Origin: Acidobacteriota bacterium
GTDB taxonomy: Bacteria; Actinomycetota; Acidimicrobiia; ATN3
Assembly (NCBI GenBank): GCA_003577105.1
Contig: QEUQ01000003.1
Coordinates: 1-64,000, forward strand
DNA length: 64,000 nucleotides
Reading direction: 5' to 3'
Shown: positions 45,149 through 54,403 of the stretch, piece after piece
Layout of the letters: each line of letters starts with the position of its first letter
Position numbering within the stretch: the first letter of the stretch is position 1
Position numbers and translations under genes: made by a program
The notes under the pieces: generated by a model
The model's input: only the letters and a program-made list of their open reading frames with translations
Told to the model about the DNA's origin: nothing
Database searches by the model: none

Positions 45149-46615
45149 ATGAGTTCCCAGATCTCGACCACTGAATGCGATGCCACGGCAAGGCCGCGGG
45201 GTACCTCACCAGCTAGAGCGCGCCGTCGCCTCGAGCGCTTCTTGATAGCAGGCGATGCGGCGGTGATCGCGGCATCGAGCCTCGCGGCGTACGCACTGCG
45301 CGATGCACTCGGGGAGCTGTCTGCACTCGAGCCGTTTAAGAACGAAGTGCCAATTGCACTTGCCGTCCTGCCCCTGTGGCTTGCGATTTTCTACGCGTTC
45401 GGATGCTACCGCCTTGAATATCTCAACGCGGGCGGCGATGTTCTCCGTAGGTTTGCCGGTGGATGTGTGGGCGGGCTGCTCGCACTGGGATTCAGTTCCT
45501 TTGCGCTGAAGCTGTCCCTTGCCCGCGTGTACGTAGTAATTCTGTTCTTACTGGTGTTCTTGCTGGGAGGGCTCCTTAGGATCGGAGTTCGGAAATATCT
45601 CAAGCTTCGGCATGCGAAAGGCCGGCTGGTTACAGATGTGCTCATTGCTGGAGCGGATGGCGAGGCGATCGCTCTGGCGAGAGCAGCCAAGGAAGCCGAC
45701 ATGGCTGGATATCGGGTGATTGGGTTTCTCACTGATTCAGCGGCCGTCGGCACACGAGTCTTCGAAGATATCGAGGTTGTCGGCCCACTTGAGTCGGCGG
45801 CTGAGAGTGCTACCGGGCTTGGCGCGGGGATGGTCGTCGTATCCCCCACCGACGTGCCACCGGGAACTCTCGATGAACTGATTGTGTCGTTGGAGGGCTC
45901 AGGCATCGATCTTGCGATCGCGCCTTCCCTATTTGAGGTGGCTACCCGCAGGGTCACTGTCGAAAACGTTGCAAACGTACCGGTGCTACACGTAGGCGAG
46001 ATCCGTATTGAGGGTATCAGGGCAGTTGCGAAACGAATGATCGACGTCGTCGGTTCCATCATTCTCCTGTTGCTGCTCTGGCCCGTGATGCTCATCACGA
46101 TGGCCGTGATCAAGCTTGAAGACGGCGGGCCTGCGCTTTTCGGGCAAGTTCGGGTTGGAAAGGACGGCACAGAGTTCAAACTGCGTAAGTTCCGGACCAT
46201 GGAGATTGGAGCCGAAGAGAAGAAGGAGAGCGTTGAGGAGCTGAACGAAGCCGGCGATCACTTGTTCAAGGTTCGCAACGACCCGAGGGTCACTCGCTTC
46301 GGCGGCTTTTTACGCCGGTGGTCGATCGATGAACTACCTCAGCTTTGGAATGTCCTGATCGGCGAGATGTCGCTGATCGGGCCCCGACCGCCCCTGCCCG
46401 AAGAGGTCAAGAAGTACAGTCCTTGGCAGATGCGCAGACTCAGGGCTCGCCCCGGAATTTCGGGATACTGGCAGGTCTCCGGGCGCTCGGAAATCCCCTT
46501 TGACGAAGCTGTACGTCTCGACCTCTTCTACATAGCCAACTGGTCGCTGAGTTTCGACTTGTATCTTGCGGTCAAGACGATCAAGGCGGTCCTAACTCGA
46601 AGAGGTGCTTACTGA
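45149..46615 (+). CDS. polyprenyl-phosphate sugar-1-phosphate transferase (WbaP/CpsE type)
   Basis: A 488-residue initiating enzyme that loads the first sugar phosphate onto undecaprenyl phosphate. It has four N-terminal TM helices (about 30-140), a CoA-binding-like domain (145-265), and the bacterial sugar transferase domain: VAKRMIDVVGSIILLLLLWPVM, RKFRTM, KVRNDPRVTRFGGFLRRWSIDELPQLWNVL, MSLIGPRPPLPEE, RPGISGYWQVSGRS. The presence of this enzyme with a flippase and polymerase points to a Wzx/Wzy-type pathway. Its last 7 bp overlap the convergent polymerase gene. Confidence 0.94.
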   Translation: MSSQISTTECDATARPRGTSPARARRRLERFLIAGDAAVIAASSLAAYALRDALGELSALEPFKNEVPIALAVLPLWLAIFYAFGCYRLEYLNAGGDVLRRFAGGCVGGLLALGFSSFALKLSLARVYVVILFLLVFLLGGLLRIGVRKYLKLRHAKGRLVTDVLIAGADGEAIALARAAKEADMAGYRVIGFLTDSAAVGTRVFEDIEVVGPLESAAESATGLGAGMVVVSPTDVPPGTLDELIVSLEGSGIDLAIAPSLFEVATRRVTVENVANVPVLHVGEIRIEGIRAVAKRMIDVVGSIILLLLLWPVMLITMAVIKLEDGGPALFGQVRVGKDGTEFKLRKFRTMEIGAEEKKESVEELNEAGDHLFKVRNDPRVTRFGGFLRRWSIDELPQLWNVLIGEMSLIGPRPPLPEEVKKYSPWQMRRLRARPGISGYWQVSGRSEIPFDEAVRLDLFYIANWSLSFDLYLAVKTIKAVLTRRGAY

Positions 46616-48573
46616 GCCGGGCACAACCGGCCGACCTCTTCTGTTATTGCCCTGCGTACGCCCTCCTTCGTTGGATTCTCTCCAATACCGGTGTCCGCGA
46701 CCCGGCGGGCTCCCTCGCACCCTGACTCTCGGTACTCGAGTTGTATTCGAAGTCGCCACGCGCTCGAGCGTGTTGCCGTTGAAGCCCAGCGCGAGTACCG
46801 GCCGATGTAATCGAAATACGCGTCAATCACCCGCCGCGCCCCCTGAAGGTCTTGCGCATCGAGGAGTGCCCTAGCTGCCGCGGTGTAAGCGTCAAATGAC
46901 GAAGTCCCCGGTATCAGTGCCTCCTCAATAGCGCCGGAGTTCGCTCGGCCCGCCCTGAACAAGATGATGGACTTGGTTGTATCTAGGTCTGTCACTCCGG
47001 GATTCCATTTCCGAGCGCGCTCGATTCTCGCCAGAGCAGCGGCGTCACTGCCGTCATTACTCTCGGCCAATGCCGCGCCGGCTTGGCTGCGCGCGTCCCA
47101 CGGCGGTGGTCCATTTGGCGATTGCTCCGCGATTGCGGCGGAGGTGCCGAGAGCCAACAGAGCAACAACCGGCAATAGGGCCGCGAATCCCGTCCACCTC
47201 CTTCTGGTATCGCCGGAGCTTTCGGAGCGGACTTGGCAGGATTCCTGCCATAGGAGGCCTGCCATCACCGCGGCGAAGCATGCGATGACCGGATATGCCC
47301 AGTCGAAGTCGACACTCGCATGAAGCATCAGCGCCGCCAAGGCCGCAGCCGCGCCGACTTGCACACCGGGGCGCGCTCTATCGACGGCGTCATCGTTGCT
47401 CCGCTTCGAGTGGGGCAAGAACCAGGCGAGACGTAGGCAAATCAGTCCGAGTGCAACAACGATGATGAGCGCCGCGCTTCCCAGGAGTAGACCGCCGTCG
47501 GAAAGGAGCTGTAGATACTCGTTGTGCGGATCCGACGTGGGGTGTCCTTTCGGACTTGTGAAGCGGCGCGAGATGTCGGGGAATGATCCCAATCCCCAGC
47601 CGGTCATGGGCCTCGAGATGATCATGCCAGCGGCGGCACTCCAGTGGTACATGCGATCTCGGAACGTGGAGGAGGCAGATTCTCGTCGCGGGGTCGGCCC
47701 CGAATCGATTGGCGACGCCTGTGCAGTGTCAGAGGGCCGAGTGGCTGGCACTTGTGGCGAATCTTGGTATCCGTACAGCGATCGAAGCGTGAAGACGAGT
47801 ATGGCAGCCAGTAGAAGTACTGCGACTCCTGCTGCGATCGCTCCAATTCTCGGCCGACGCCGGCGAAAGACAGCCAGTGCAAGGAGTGATCCACCAGCGA
47901 TGGCCGCGAGTGTTGCGCCTCGAGAGGAAGATAGGTAGGCACCAGCGAAGCCCATTGCGCTCAGAACTATCGCCGGCACTCGGATTCGGCCGTGGGACTG
48001 AGTTGCAACTCCAGCAAATACGAGCGCAAAGCCCGCCATGAGTATTCCTGATTGGTTGTGCCACGAGAGGGGGAGCCACATCGCCGCGCCGCCACCTGCT
48101 GACCAGCTAAGGAAGGCGTTGCTCCAGTACAAGAGAAACGATACGACCAATAGCGCCAAGATGAGATCCGCACCCCGCCGTCTGCTGGCGATCCGCGCGG
48201 CTGCGATAGCGCAGAGAGGCATGAGCCCCAAGGTCATGGCTCGTACTGCGAAATTTGAGCGGCTCATGGCAAGCGCGAATGCAACTAGCGCTCCGGCTCC
48301 CCACATGCCGATTGCCCACTTGGCGACTCCGCGTGATTGGAATAGTGGGCCAACCAGTGCGGGTACTACAGCCAAAGCCAAAATTGAGAGCCGGACAATG
48401 CCCGTGTCGCCACCGAAACTTGCTCCTCCATCCCAGCGCGTTAGGTAGATGAAGACGCCAGCGAGCAGCGCGACGGCCCCTGCATCGCCGAGTCGCCGCA
48501 ATATTGGGCGAGGCGCGACCCGGCGCTGTCGGCTCCGATCGGAGGCAAGATCCTGGTTCGCGTTATCTGCCAT
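46609..48573 (-). CDS. O-antigen ligase/polymerase (Wzy/WaaL-like) with C-terminal repeats
   Basis: A 654-residue membrane protein. About 12 TM helices occupy residues 25-465, with a large extracytoplasmic loop near residues 285-335 and the Wzy_C-type segment GWGLGSFPDISRRFTSPKGHPTSDPHNEYLQLLSDGG, whose H-N-E-Y is conserved. The last 190 residues are soluble and helical (alpha-solenoid/TPR-like). It should polymerise or ligate repeat units. It is the only gene of the polysaccharide locus on the minus strand, overlapping the sugar transferase 3' end. Confidence 0.88.
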   Translation of the reverse strand: MADNANQDLASDRSRQRRVAPRPILRRLGDAGAVALLAGVFIYLTRWDGGASFGGDTGIVRLSILALAVVPALVGPLFQSRGVAKWAIGMWGAGALVAFALAMSRSNFAVRAMTLGLMPLCAIAAARIASRRRGADLILALLVVSFLLYWSNAFLSWSAGGGAAMWLPLSWHNQSGILMAGFALVFAGVATQSHGRIRVPAIVLSAMGFAGAYLSSSRGATLAAIAGGSLLALAVFRRRRPRIGAIAAGVAVLLLAAILVFTLRSLYGYQDSPQVPATRPSDTAQASPIDSGPTPRRESASSTFRDRMYHWSAAAGMIISRPMTGWGLGSFPDISRRFTSPKGHPTSDPHNEYLQLLSDGGLLLGSAALIIVVALGLICLRLAWFLPHSKRSNDDAVDRARPGVQVGAAAALAALMLHASVDFDWAYPVIACFAAVMAGLLWQESCQVRSESSGDTRRRWTGFAALLPVVALLALGTSAAIAEQSPNGPPPWDARSQAGAALAESNDGSDAAALARIERARKWNPGVTDLDTTKSIILFRAGRANSGAIEEALIPGTSSFDAYTAAARALLDAQDLQGARRVIDAYFDYIGRYSRWASTATRSSAWRLRIQLEYRESGCEGARRVADTGIGENPTKEGVRRAITEEVGRLCPAQ

Positions 48574-48599
48574 GGGCTCCAGTTGTTACTTGCGTCACG

Positions 48600-49367
48600 T
48601 TAGCCCTTTGTGCCTCGGCTAGAGAGCTCGGCCATGACCTTGTCAGCGGACTTGAGCCCGGCGAGCCACGCCTCGTGACGCCCTGCGGCCCAGAAGTTCT
48701 GGCGCATGGCCCGCAAGGTCTCCTGCACGGCCGGGCGTGGAAAGCTCGCAATTCGTCGGGCGACCTCAAGCGCGCGGTCGAGCACGTCGTCTCTCGCAAC
48801 CACTTCATTTATGAGCATTGCCTCAAGGGCCTTGTCTGCGCTCCATCCTCCCTTATTCACATGCAGGACAAGCTCCATCGCTTTGGCATAAGGCATCTGC
48901 TTGGGCAGGTAAACAGTTGAGTTTCCCCTCGGAAAGAGGCCGATTTCGACTTCTTCGAGCGCGAAGGTCGCTTCCTCCGCGGCAATTCGATAGTCGGTGG
49001 CGATCAGCATGTCCGTGCCCTGACCGTGGCAGTGCCCGTTGACAGCCGCAATCACCGGCTGAGGTGGAAGCTCGAGCTGAAGGGTTGCAGCCGGTGCCGC
49101 CTTGAGCCCGGCAAAGGCCTCGTCGGGGATTCGCTCACCTCGGGCGATTGCCTGGGCCATGGGGATCGTCTTCTTCAGGTCCATGCCGGCACAGAAGGCT
49201 TCACCGGTTCCCGTGATGACTATCGCACCCACCCTCTTGTGACTGCCGAGCTCCGCCCATGCATCTTTCAGATGGATGAGCGATTCCGGATCTAGCGCGT
49301 TTCGTGCCTCTGGCCGGTCAAGCGTTATCAGCCCGACTCCCTCTGATATTTCGACGATGACCGCCAT
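48600..49367 (-). CDS. enoyl-CoA hydratase/isomerase
   Basis: A 255-residue crotonase-fold protein from ATG 49367, with AAGGAG 9 bp upstream (frame extends to 49412). It shows LDRPEARNALDPE, the oxyanion loop FCAGMDLK, and INGHCHGQGTDMLIATDY. The usual catalytic Glu pair is not fully obvious: VEIGLFPRGNS lacks the second Glu of hydratases, so it may be an isomerase or a specialised member. It is divergent from the acyl-CoA dehydrogenase, 116 bp apart, suggesting a shared beta-oxidation role. Confidence 0.88.
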   Translation of the reverse strand: MAVIVEISEGVGLITLDRPEARNALDPESLIHLKDAWAELGSHKRVGAIVITGTGEAFCAGMDLKKTIPMAQAIARGERIPDEAFAGLKAAPAATLQLELPPQPVIAAVNGHCHGQGTDMLIATDYRIAAEEATFALEEVEIGLFPRGNSTVYLPKQMPYAKAMELVLHVNKGGWSADKALEAMLINEVVARDDVLDRALEVARRIASFPRPAVQETLRAMRQNFWAAGRHEAWLAGLKSADKVMAELSSRGTKG

Positions 49368-49483
49368 TGCATCGGGCTCCTTCTTGTCTGCTGACTGCCT
49401 AGCAGTAAACACTTAGAGGTCCAACCGGGGGGAAAGAAGCAATTTAGTACCGCAGCAAACATCCTCAAACGGGAGAGATGACC

Positions 49484-50734
49484 ATGCAATGGAAGACTGA
49501 GGACACCCCCGAGAGAGCAGCATTCCGAGACGAGTTCAAGAGCTGGCTCAAGAGTGTCCTGCCTGAAGGCTGGATGGAGTCGATCGATTCAGGCGATGAC
49601 GAGGCGTACTCAAAGGTTCGTGGCTCGTTCAACCCGATGGGTTGGATGAAAACCATGGGCGATTCCGGATACGGAGCGCCTTTGTGGCCGAAGGAGTACG
49701 GCGGTCTCTCGGGCGAACCGTGGATGCAGCAGATCGTCAGGGAGGAACTCGGTAGTTACCGCCTGCCGCTTTTTGGAATAAATCTCCTTGGCGTCGGCCT
49801 TGCAGGTCCGACGATCATCGAGCACGGGAACGAGGCCCAGAAGGAGCGCTATCTCAAGAAGATCCTTAATGGCGAAGAGATTTGGTGCCAGCTCTTCTCC
49901 GAGCCCGGCTCCGGTTCGGATCTGGCGTCGCTGAGCACCCGGGCTGTGCGCGACGGCGACGAATGGGTTGTCAACGGCCAGAAGGTTTGGACTTCGATCG
50001 CTCAGTACGCCAAGTTCGGAATGCTCCTGTGCCGCACCGACCCTGATGTCCCCAAGCACGACGGTCTGAGTTACTTCGTAGTGGATATGCACTCACCGGG
50101 CATGGACGTGAGGCCGTTGAAGGAAATGACAGGCGGTTCGGTCTTCAACGAGGTGTACATGACAGATGTGAGAGTGCCTCACGAGAACATCGTCAGCGAG
50201 CCCGGTGACGGCTGGCGGTGCGCCCGAACGACACTCATGAACGAGCGGGCTACCCTCGCCGGGTTGTCGATCGACACCTCCTCAATGATGGGCGGTTCCA
50301 AGCGTGATCCATGGCAGAGCTTCCTTGACCAGATTCCGGACAAGTCCGATCCAGTCGTTCGCCAGGAAATCATGAAGTACTACATCTTGCAGCAGGTCAA
50401 GGAGATCACGGCATTTCGTGCCCAGGCCGCGAAGCTGCGCGGGGATCAGCCCGGACCGGAGGGTTCGTTTGCCAAGGTCTTCAACGCCGAGTACAACCAG
50501 GCGAAGTCTTCGTTCTCGATGAATGCAGCTGGCATCGGCTCAGTTGCATGGCGACAAGGTGACAAAGCCGCGGAGGATAGGGCTGCTTCATTTCTACGGG
50601 CGCGAGCCAACACGATCGAAGGCGGAACCTCTGAAGTCCTTAGGAATCAGGTGGGTGAGCGCGTGCTGGGCCTTCCTCGGGAGCCCGAAGTGGACCGCGG
50701 GATTCCCTGGAAAGAGATCAAGCGCTCGGGTTGA
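49484..50734 (+). CDS. acyl-CoA dehydrogenase
   Basis: A 416-residue FAD-dependent acyl-CoA dehydrogenase. Motifs include CQLFSEPGSGSDLASLSTRAVRDGDEWVVNGQKVWTS, FNEVYMTDVRVP, and the C-terminal NTIEGGTSEVLRNQVGERVLGLPREP. The start ATG 49484 has GGGAGAG 6 bp before it; the ATG at 49478 is too close to the site. Length and sequence match the actinobacterial FadE branch that acts on larger CoA esters, for example steroid side chains, but the substrate is unknown. It is next to the crotonase gene. Confidence 0.93.
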   Translation: MQWKTEDTPERAAFRDEFKSWLKSVLPEGWMESIDSGDDEAYSKVRGSFNPMGWMKTMGDSGYGAPLWPKEYGGLSGEPWMQQIVREELGSYRLPLFGINLLGVGLAGPTIIEHGNEAQKERYLKKILNGEEIWCQLFSEPGSGSDLASLSTRAVRDGDEWVVNGQKVWTSIAQYAKFGMLLCRTDPDVPKHDGLSYFVVDMHSPGMDVRPLKEMTGGSVFNEVYMTDVRVPHENIVSEPGDGWRCARTTLMNERATLAGLSIDTSSMMGGSKRDPWQSFLDQIPDKSDPVVRQEIMKYYILQQVKEITAFRAQAAKLRGDQPGPEGSFAKVFNAEYNQAKSSFSMNAAGIGSVAWRQGDKAAEDRAASFLRARANTIEGGTSEVLRNQVGERVLGLPREPEVDRGIPWKEIKRSG

Positions 50735-50780
50735 TAGCCGGATCCGGTCTGTGCGATGGGCCGGAGAAGGGTGCCGATAG

Positions 50781-51650
50781 ATGTCTGAGAAGCGGGAGCT
50801 TTGCGTCCTGGCTGTGCACGCTCATCCAGATGACGAGGCATCGAAGGGCGCGGCGACATTCGCCAGATATGCCGATGAGGGCCTAAGAACCGTCGTCGTC
50901 ACGTGCACAGGTGGCGAGCGGGGGGACATTCTGAATCCGCAGATGGACCCGGCCGAGGTCGAAGGTCGCATGACCGAGGTCCGTAGGGCCGAAATGGCTG
51001 AGGCTGCGAGAATCCTCAATCTTGGCGCCCATTATTGGCTTGGTTTCGTCGACTCAGGTCTGCCGGATTGGGGTAAGTGGGATGAGGGGCTACCTGACGA
51101 TTGCTTCGCAAAAGCGCCGCTCGAAGCTCCGGTCGAGCGGCTCGTCGAGATTCTCAGGAAGGAGCGGCCCCAGGTCGTCGTGACGTACGACGAGCACGGC
51201 GGGTATCCGCACCCCGATCACATAATGGTCCACAAGGTGAGCATGGCGGCGCTTGATGCCGCCGCTGACCCCGAGGCGTACGCGGAACTCGGCGAGCCCC
51301 ATAGGGTTGCGAAGGTCTATTACCACATTGGGTTCAGCCGGGAGCGCCTCGAGACGCTTCACTCGGCCGCACTCGATGCCGGGCTCGAGTCCCCTCTTGG
51401 TGAGTGGATCGAGCGGGTCAAGGGCATGCCGCAGCACGAGATCACAACTCAAGTCGAATGCGCGGCCTGGCTTGAAGTGCGCAAGCGTGCCTTGCTCGCC
51501 CATCGAACTCAGGTTGATCCCGAGGGTTTCTGGTTTCAGCTTTCAGAGGAGATTGTTGCCAAGCACTGGCCGTACGAGGACTACGAGCTGGTTCGGAGCG
51601 ATGTCGAGAGCGCAATTCCCGAGAGTGACCTCTTTGCCGGACTGCGCTGA
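50781..51650 (+). CDS. mca: mycothiol S-conjugate amidase
   Basis: A 289-residue LmbE/PIG-L zinc hydrolase. The metal site is HAHPDDE (His15, Asp18), with a downstream HPDHIMVHK. The HPDDE...TCTGGERGDILNP sequence and the end KHWPYEDYELV fit Mca, which cleaves mycothiol conjugates during detoxification, better than MshB; a mixed assignment cannot be excluded. It marks a mycothiol-using actinobacterium. GGAGAAGGG precedes ATG 50781. It is unrelated in function to its immediate neighbours. Confidence 0.9.
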   Translation: MSEKRELCVLAVHAHPDDEASKGAATFARYADEGLRTVVVTCTGGERGDILNPQMDPAEVEGRMTEVRRAEMAEAARILNLGAHYWLGFVDSGLPDWGKWDEGLPDDCFAKAPLEAPVERLVEILRKERPQVVVTYDEHGGYPHPDHIMVHKVSMAALDAAADPEAYAELGEPHRVAKVYYHIGFSRERLETLHSAALDAGLESPLGEWIERVKGMPQHEITTQVECAAWLEVRKRALLAHRTQVDPEGFWFQLSEEIVAKHWPYEDYELVRSDVESAIPESDLFAGLR

Positions 51651-51752
51651 GGGCCGAGCGCGGCCGGGCGGGGTGCAGTTGGGCCGATTCGATGCGCGAG
51701 ACTCTTGTGAAGAACTCAATCGGCAACCGACGAGATTGAAAAGGGCCAAGCC

Positions 51753-52694
51753 ATGACTGATCCGAACCAGCCACCCGCGCCACCGGCGCCCCAAGCCGCG
51801 CCACCGGCGCCCCAAGCCGCGCCACCGCAGCCGCAGGCCGCCCCCGCGGGGTGGCACGCCGATCCCTATAGGCGATTCCAGATGCGCTACTTCGACGGCA
51901 CTCGCTGGACTGAGCACGTGAGCAATCAAGGCGTCGCCTCGACCGACCACTCCCCCTTGGGCCAAGACGGCCTCGTCGGATCGGTCACCAACGTCGTCGA
52001 TCGCCCGGTACTGCAGAAGTCTCCTGAACAAATCGCGCAACAAGCCGCCTCGGTCGTCGGATATCAGGCCGGAGCTCAGACATTCCAGGGGGGCGGCACA
52101 ATATTCACCGAACCCGTACTTGTTGTGAATCAGAAGGCCAAGATCATTGAGGTCAACAACGAGTACGGAATCTTCGATCAGTCCGGTCGCCAAATCGGCG
52201 GAGTCACTCAAGTTGGCCAGAGTGCGGCGAAAAAGGCGATGCGAATTCTCACTTCATACGATCAATTCATGACGCACAAGCTCATGGTTCATGACATTTC
52301 GGGTGCGCCCATGCTCCAGCTGACCCGGCCGGGGAAGGTATTCAAGTCAACGATCATCGTCGCTGACGCAGCGGGCAATGAGATTGGCAAGATCATTCAG
52401 GACAACGTCTTTGGCAAGATCCATTTCTCGCTCGAGGCCGGTGGCCACCGCTACGGTTCAATCAACGCCAAGAACTGGACCGCTTGGGACTTCAGCATCC
52501 AAGACCACACGGGCGCTGAGGTGGCCAAGATCACCAAGAAGTGGGGCGGACTCGCTCAGGCCATGTTCACGACCGCTGATAACTACGTAGTGCAATTTCA
52601 TCGCCAGCTCGAGAACCCGCTCCTTAGCCTCGCGGTCGCCGCGGCGGTTAGCGTTGACACTGCCTTGAAGCAGGATTCAAGAGGTCTAGGGTAG
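51753..52694 (+). CDS. DUF2510 plus scramblase/LURP-one-like protein
   Basis: A 313-residue protein in three parts. Residues 1-30 are Pro/Ala/Gln repeats (PPAPQAA). Residues about 30-55 are a DUF2510 motif: AGWHADPYRRFQMRYFDGTRWTEHV. Residues about 110-290 form a tubby-like beta-barrel of the scramblase/LURP-one family (FTEPVLVVNQKAKIIEVNNEYGIFDQSGRQIGG, FSLEAGGHRYG, NWTAWDFSIQD). The barrel is known to bind membranes or proteins; the role here is unknown. Starts at ATG 51753, with AAGGG 8 bp before; the next gene begins at or just after its stop. Confidence 0.85.
   Translation: MTDPNQPPAPPAPQAAPPAPQAAPPQPQAAPAGWHADPYRRFQMRYFDGTRWTEHVSNQGVASTDHSPLGQDGLVGSVTNVVDRPVLQKSPEQIAQQAASVVGYQAGAQTFQGGGTIFTEPVLVVNQKAKIIEVNNEYGIFDQSGRQIGGVTQVGQSAAKKAMRILTSYDQFMTHKLMVHDISGAPMLQLTRPGKVFKSTIIVADAAGNEIGKIIQDNVFGKIHFSLEAGGHRYGSINAKNWTAWDFSIQDHTGAEVAKITKKWGGLAQAMFTTADNYVVQFHRQLENPLLSLAVAAAVSVDTALKQDSRGLG
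51780..51842 (+). repeat. three 21-bp tandem units in the scramblase-like gene
   Basis: Units 51780-51800 and 51801-51821 are identical; 51822-51842 is a diverged copy. They encode the PPAPQAA-type head. This is a coding slippage repeat. Confidence 0.9.
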
Positions 52695-52703
52695 GTGGCA
52701 AAG

Positions 52704-53636
52704 ATGAGAATTGGCCTTGGAGTCGGCGAACTGAGCGGATCAGCGCCGAACGTTGACGAAATTGTCGGCGAGATTGCGGCTGCCGAGGCCGACGGTTTCG
52801 AGACTGCCTGGCTTGCGCAGGTATTCGGCACTGATGCCCTTACCGATCTTGTGGTGGCGGGAGCCAAGACGTCGTCGATCAGTCTCGGCACGGCGGTCGT
52901 ACCTACTTGGCCGCGTCATCCAATGGCACTCGCTCAGCAGGCGATCACGACAAACGTTGCCGCTGGAGGGCGGCTGCGCCTTGGTATCGGGCTCTCGCAC
53001 AAGCCGGTAATCGAAGCGATGTTCGGTATCCCTTTTGAGAAGCCGGCCAGTCACATGGAGGAGTATCTAGATGTCCTCACCTCGCTGGCGCGCGCGGGCG
53101 CGGTATCGCATATGGGTGAGAACTTCAGAGTCGCCGGATCGATTGCCGTGGATGGGGCCTCACCATTTCCCGTCTACGTGGCTGCTCTTGGCCCGCGCAT
53201 GCTTGCAGCTGCGGGCAGACTGGCCGACGGCACGATCACATGGATGACCGGGCGCAAGACGATCGAGTCACACATCGCCCCAACGATCAGGGCGGCTGCT
53301 GACGAGGTTGATCGCCCCGCACCGGCCGTAATCGTCGGATTGCCGGTCGCAGTCTGTGACGACGTTGCTGCGGCGCAGGATCGCGCATCGAAGATATTCG
53401 CGATATATCCGACATTGCCGTCTTACAGGGCAATGCTTGACCGCGAGGGCATTGCCGATGCTTCGGGATTGATCGTCGCCGGCGACGAAGCTTCTGTCGA
53501 GGCGCAGTTAGGCGAGTACGTCGATGCCGGAGCCACCGAATTTTGCCTGGTGGTGGTAGGGGTAGGAGCCTCGAGCGAAGAGCGCGCCGAGTCCGAGACG
53601 AGGACTCGCTCGCTTCTGGCGCGCCTCAACAGCTGA
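52704..53636 (+). CDS. LLM-class F420-dependent oxidoreductase
   Basis: A 310-residue TIM-barrel enzyme starting MRIGLGVGELSGSAPNVDEIV. Family marks: ADGFETAWLAQVFGTDALTDLVVAGAKT, LGTAVVPTWPRHPMALAQQAITT, and RLRLGIGLSHKPVIEAMFG; matches the TIGR03564-like actinobacterial F420 group by eye. ATG 52704 has AGGTGG 5 bp before it; a GTG at 52695, right after the previous stop, is possible. It shares a base with the next gene's start (TGATG). Confidence 0.88.
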   Translation: MRIGLGVGELSGSAPNVDEIVGEIAAAEADGFETAWLAQVFGTDALTDLVVAGAKTSSISLGTAVVPTWPRHPMALAQQAITTNVAAGGRLRLGIGLSHKPVIEAMFGIPFEKPASHMEEYLDVLTSLARAGAVSHMGENFRVAGSIAVDGASPFPVYVAALGPRMLAAAGRLADGTITWMTGRKTIESHIAPTIRAAADEVDRPAPAVIVGLPVAVCDDVAAAQDRASKIFAIYPTLPSYRAMLDREGIADASGLIVAGDEASVEAQLGEYVDAGATEFCLVVVGVGASSEERAESETRTRSLLARLNS

Positions 53637-54400
53637 TGAAGAAGGCCTCGCCGCCGAGGCCTGCGCCCAAGCGGCCAAAGTCAGCTGGTTCGAGCGGCGG
53701 TGATCGTGGCTCGCGATATCTGCGTGCGGCGGTATTGGTCGCGATGGTGATTTCGGTGGTCGTTCTATTGTCAGTTGCCTTCTCTGGCGGGACGAATAGA
53801 GAGGGCAAGCCCAGTCCTGCTGGTCCTGGACAATCGGATGCGCCAGGCAGTCCGGCTGGGTCAGGTCCGGCCGCGCTGTTACTTGACCTTGCTCAGGAAG
53901 TGCCTGGAATAGTCATTACCGAGATCGGGGCTCAATCCATTACAGACATGGCAACTGGCGCCAAGGATCCGGTTGCGGAGCGAGAGCGCCTCGCCTCGAT
54001 TGGCTTCAGAGAGGCAGCTATCGTGGTCGGAATCAAGTCGCCAGAGGCGGGGGGACTCATTGCCGGGTCAGACCTAGTGATTCAGATCGTGCATTTCGGC
54101 GACGCGAGTGGTGCTCGGACTCAAAGTGAGCGAGATGGAACTGGTGCCCTTGCAGCAGACTTCGGCGCTGCGTCGCCCGGCGCGATTGAAGATTCGGCCC
54201 TGGCCGATGGAGGTTTCACATTTGATGCTAGGGGGCCGGCGACTCCAAGAGGAGAGTCCTCGATCAAGGGTGTCGCAATACGGCAGGGAGCTTGGACCAT
54301 TTCGGTGGTAGCCACCAGCCCCTCGGGCGTGAAGCCTGCGCCTGACGAGCTGCTGAGTGATCTAGCGGTGCGGCAAGCAGCGAAACTAAGAGGAGACTAG
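53636..54400 (+). CDS. membrane-anchored protein of unknown function
   Basis: A 254-residue protein from ATG 53636, overlapping the preceding stop by one base. It has a basic N-terminus (KKASPPRPAPKRPK), one TM helix (about 28-52, LRAAVLVAMVISVVVLLSVAF), a low-complexity linker, and a folded outer domain (80-254) with a repeated alpha/beta pattern. No family is recognised. The domain layout resembles secreted stress or sporulation proteins of actinobacteria. It is followed 3 bp later by the epimerase-type gene. Confidence 0.7.
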   Translation: MKKASPPRPAPKRPKSAGSSGGDRGSRYLRAAVLVAMVISVVVLLSVAFSGGTNREGKPSPAGPGQSDAPGSPAGSGPAALLLDLAQEVPGIVITEIGAQSITDMATGAKDPVAERERLASIGFREAAIVVGIKSPEAGGLIAGSDLVIQIVHFGDASGARTQSERDGTGALAADFGAASPGAIEDSALADGGFTFDARGPATPRGESSIKGVAIRQGAWTISVVATSPSGVKPAPDELLSDLAVRQAAKLRGD

Positions 54401-54403
54401 AGC

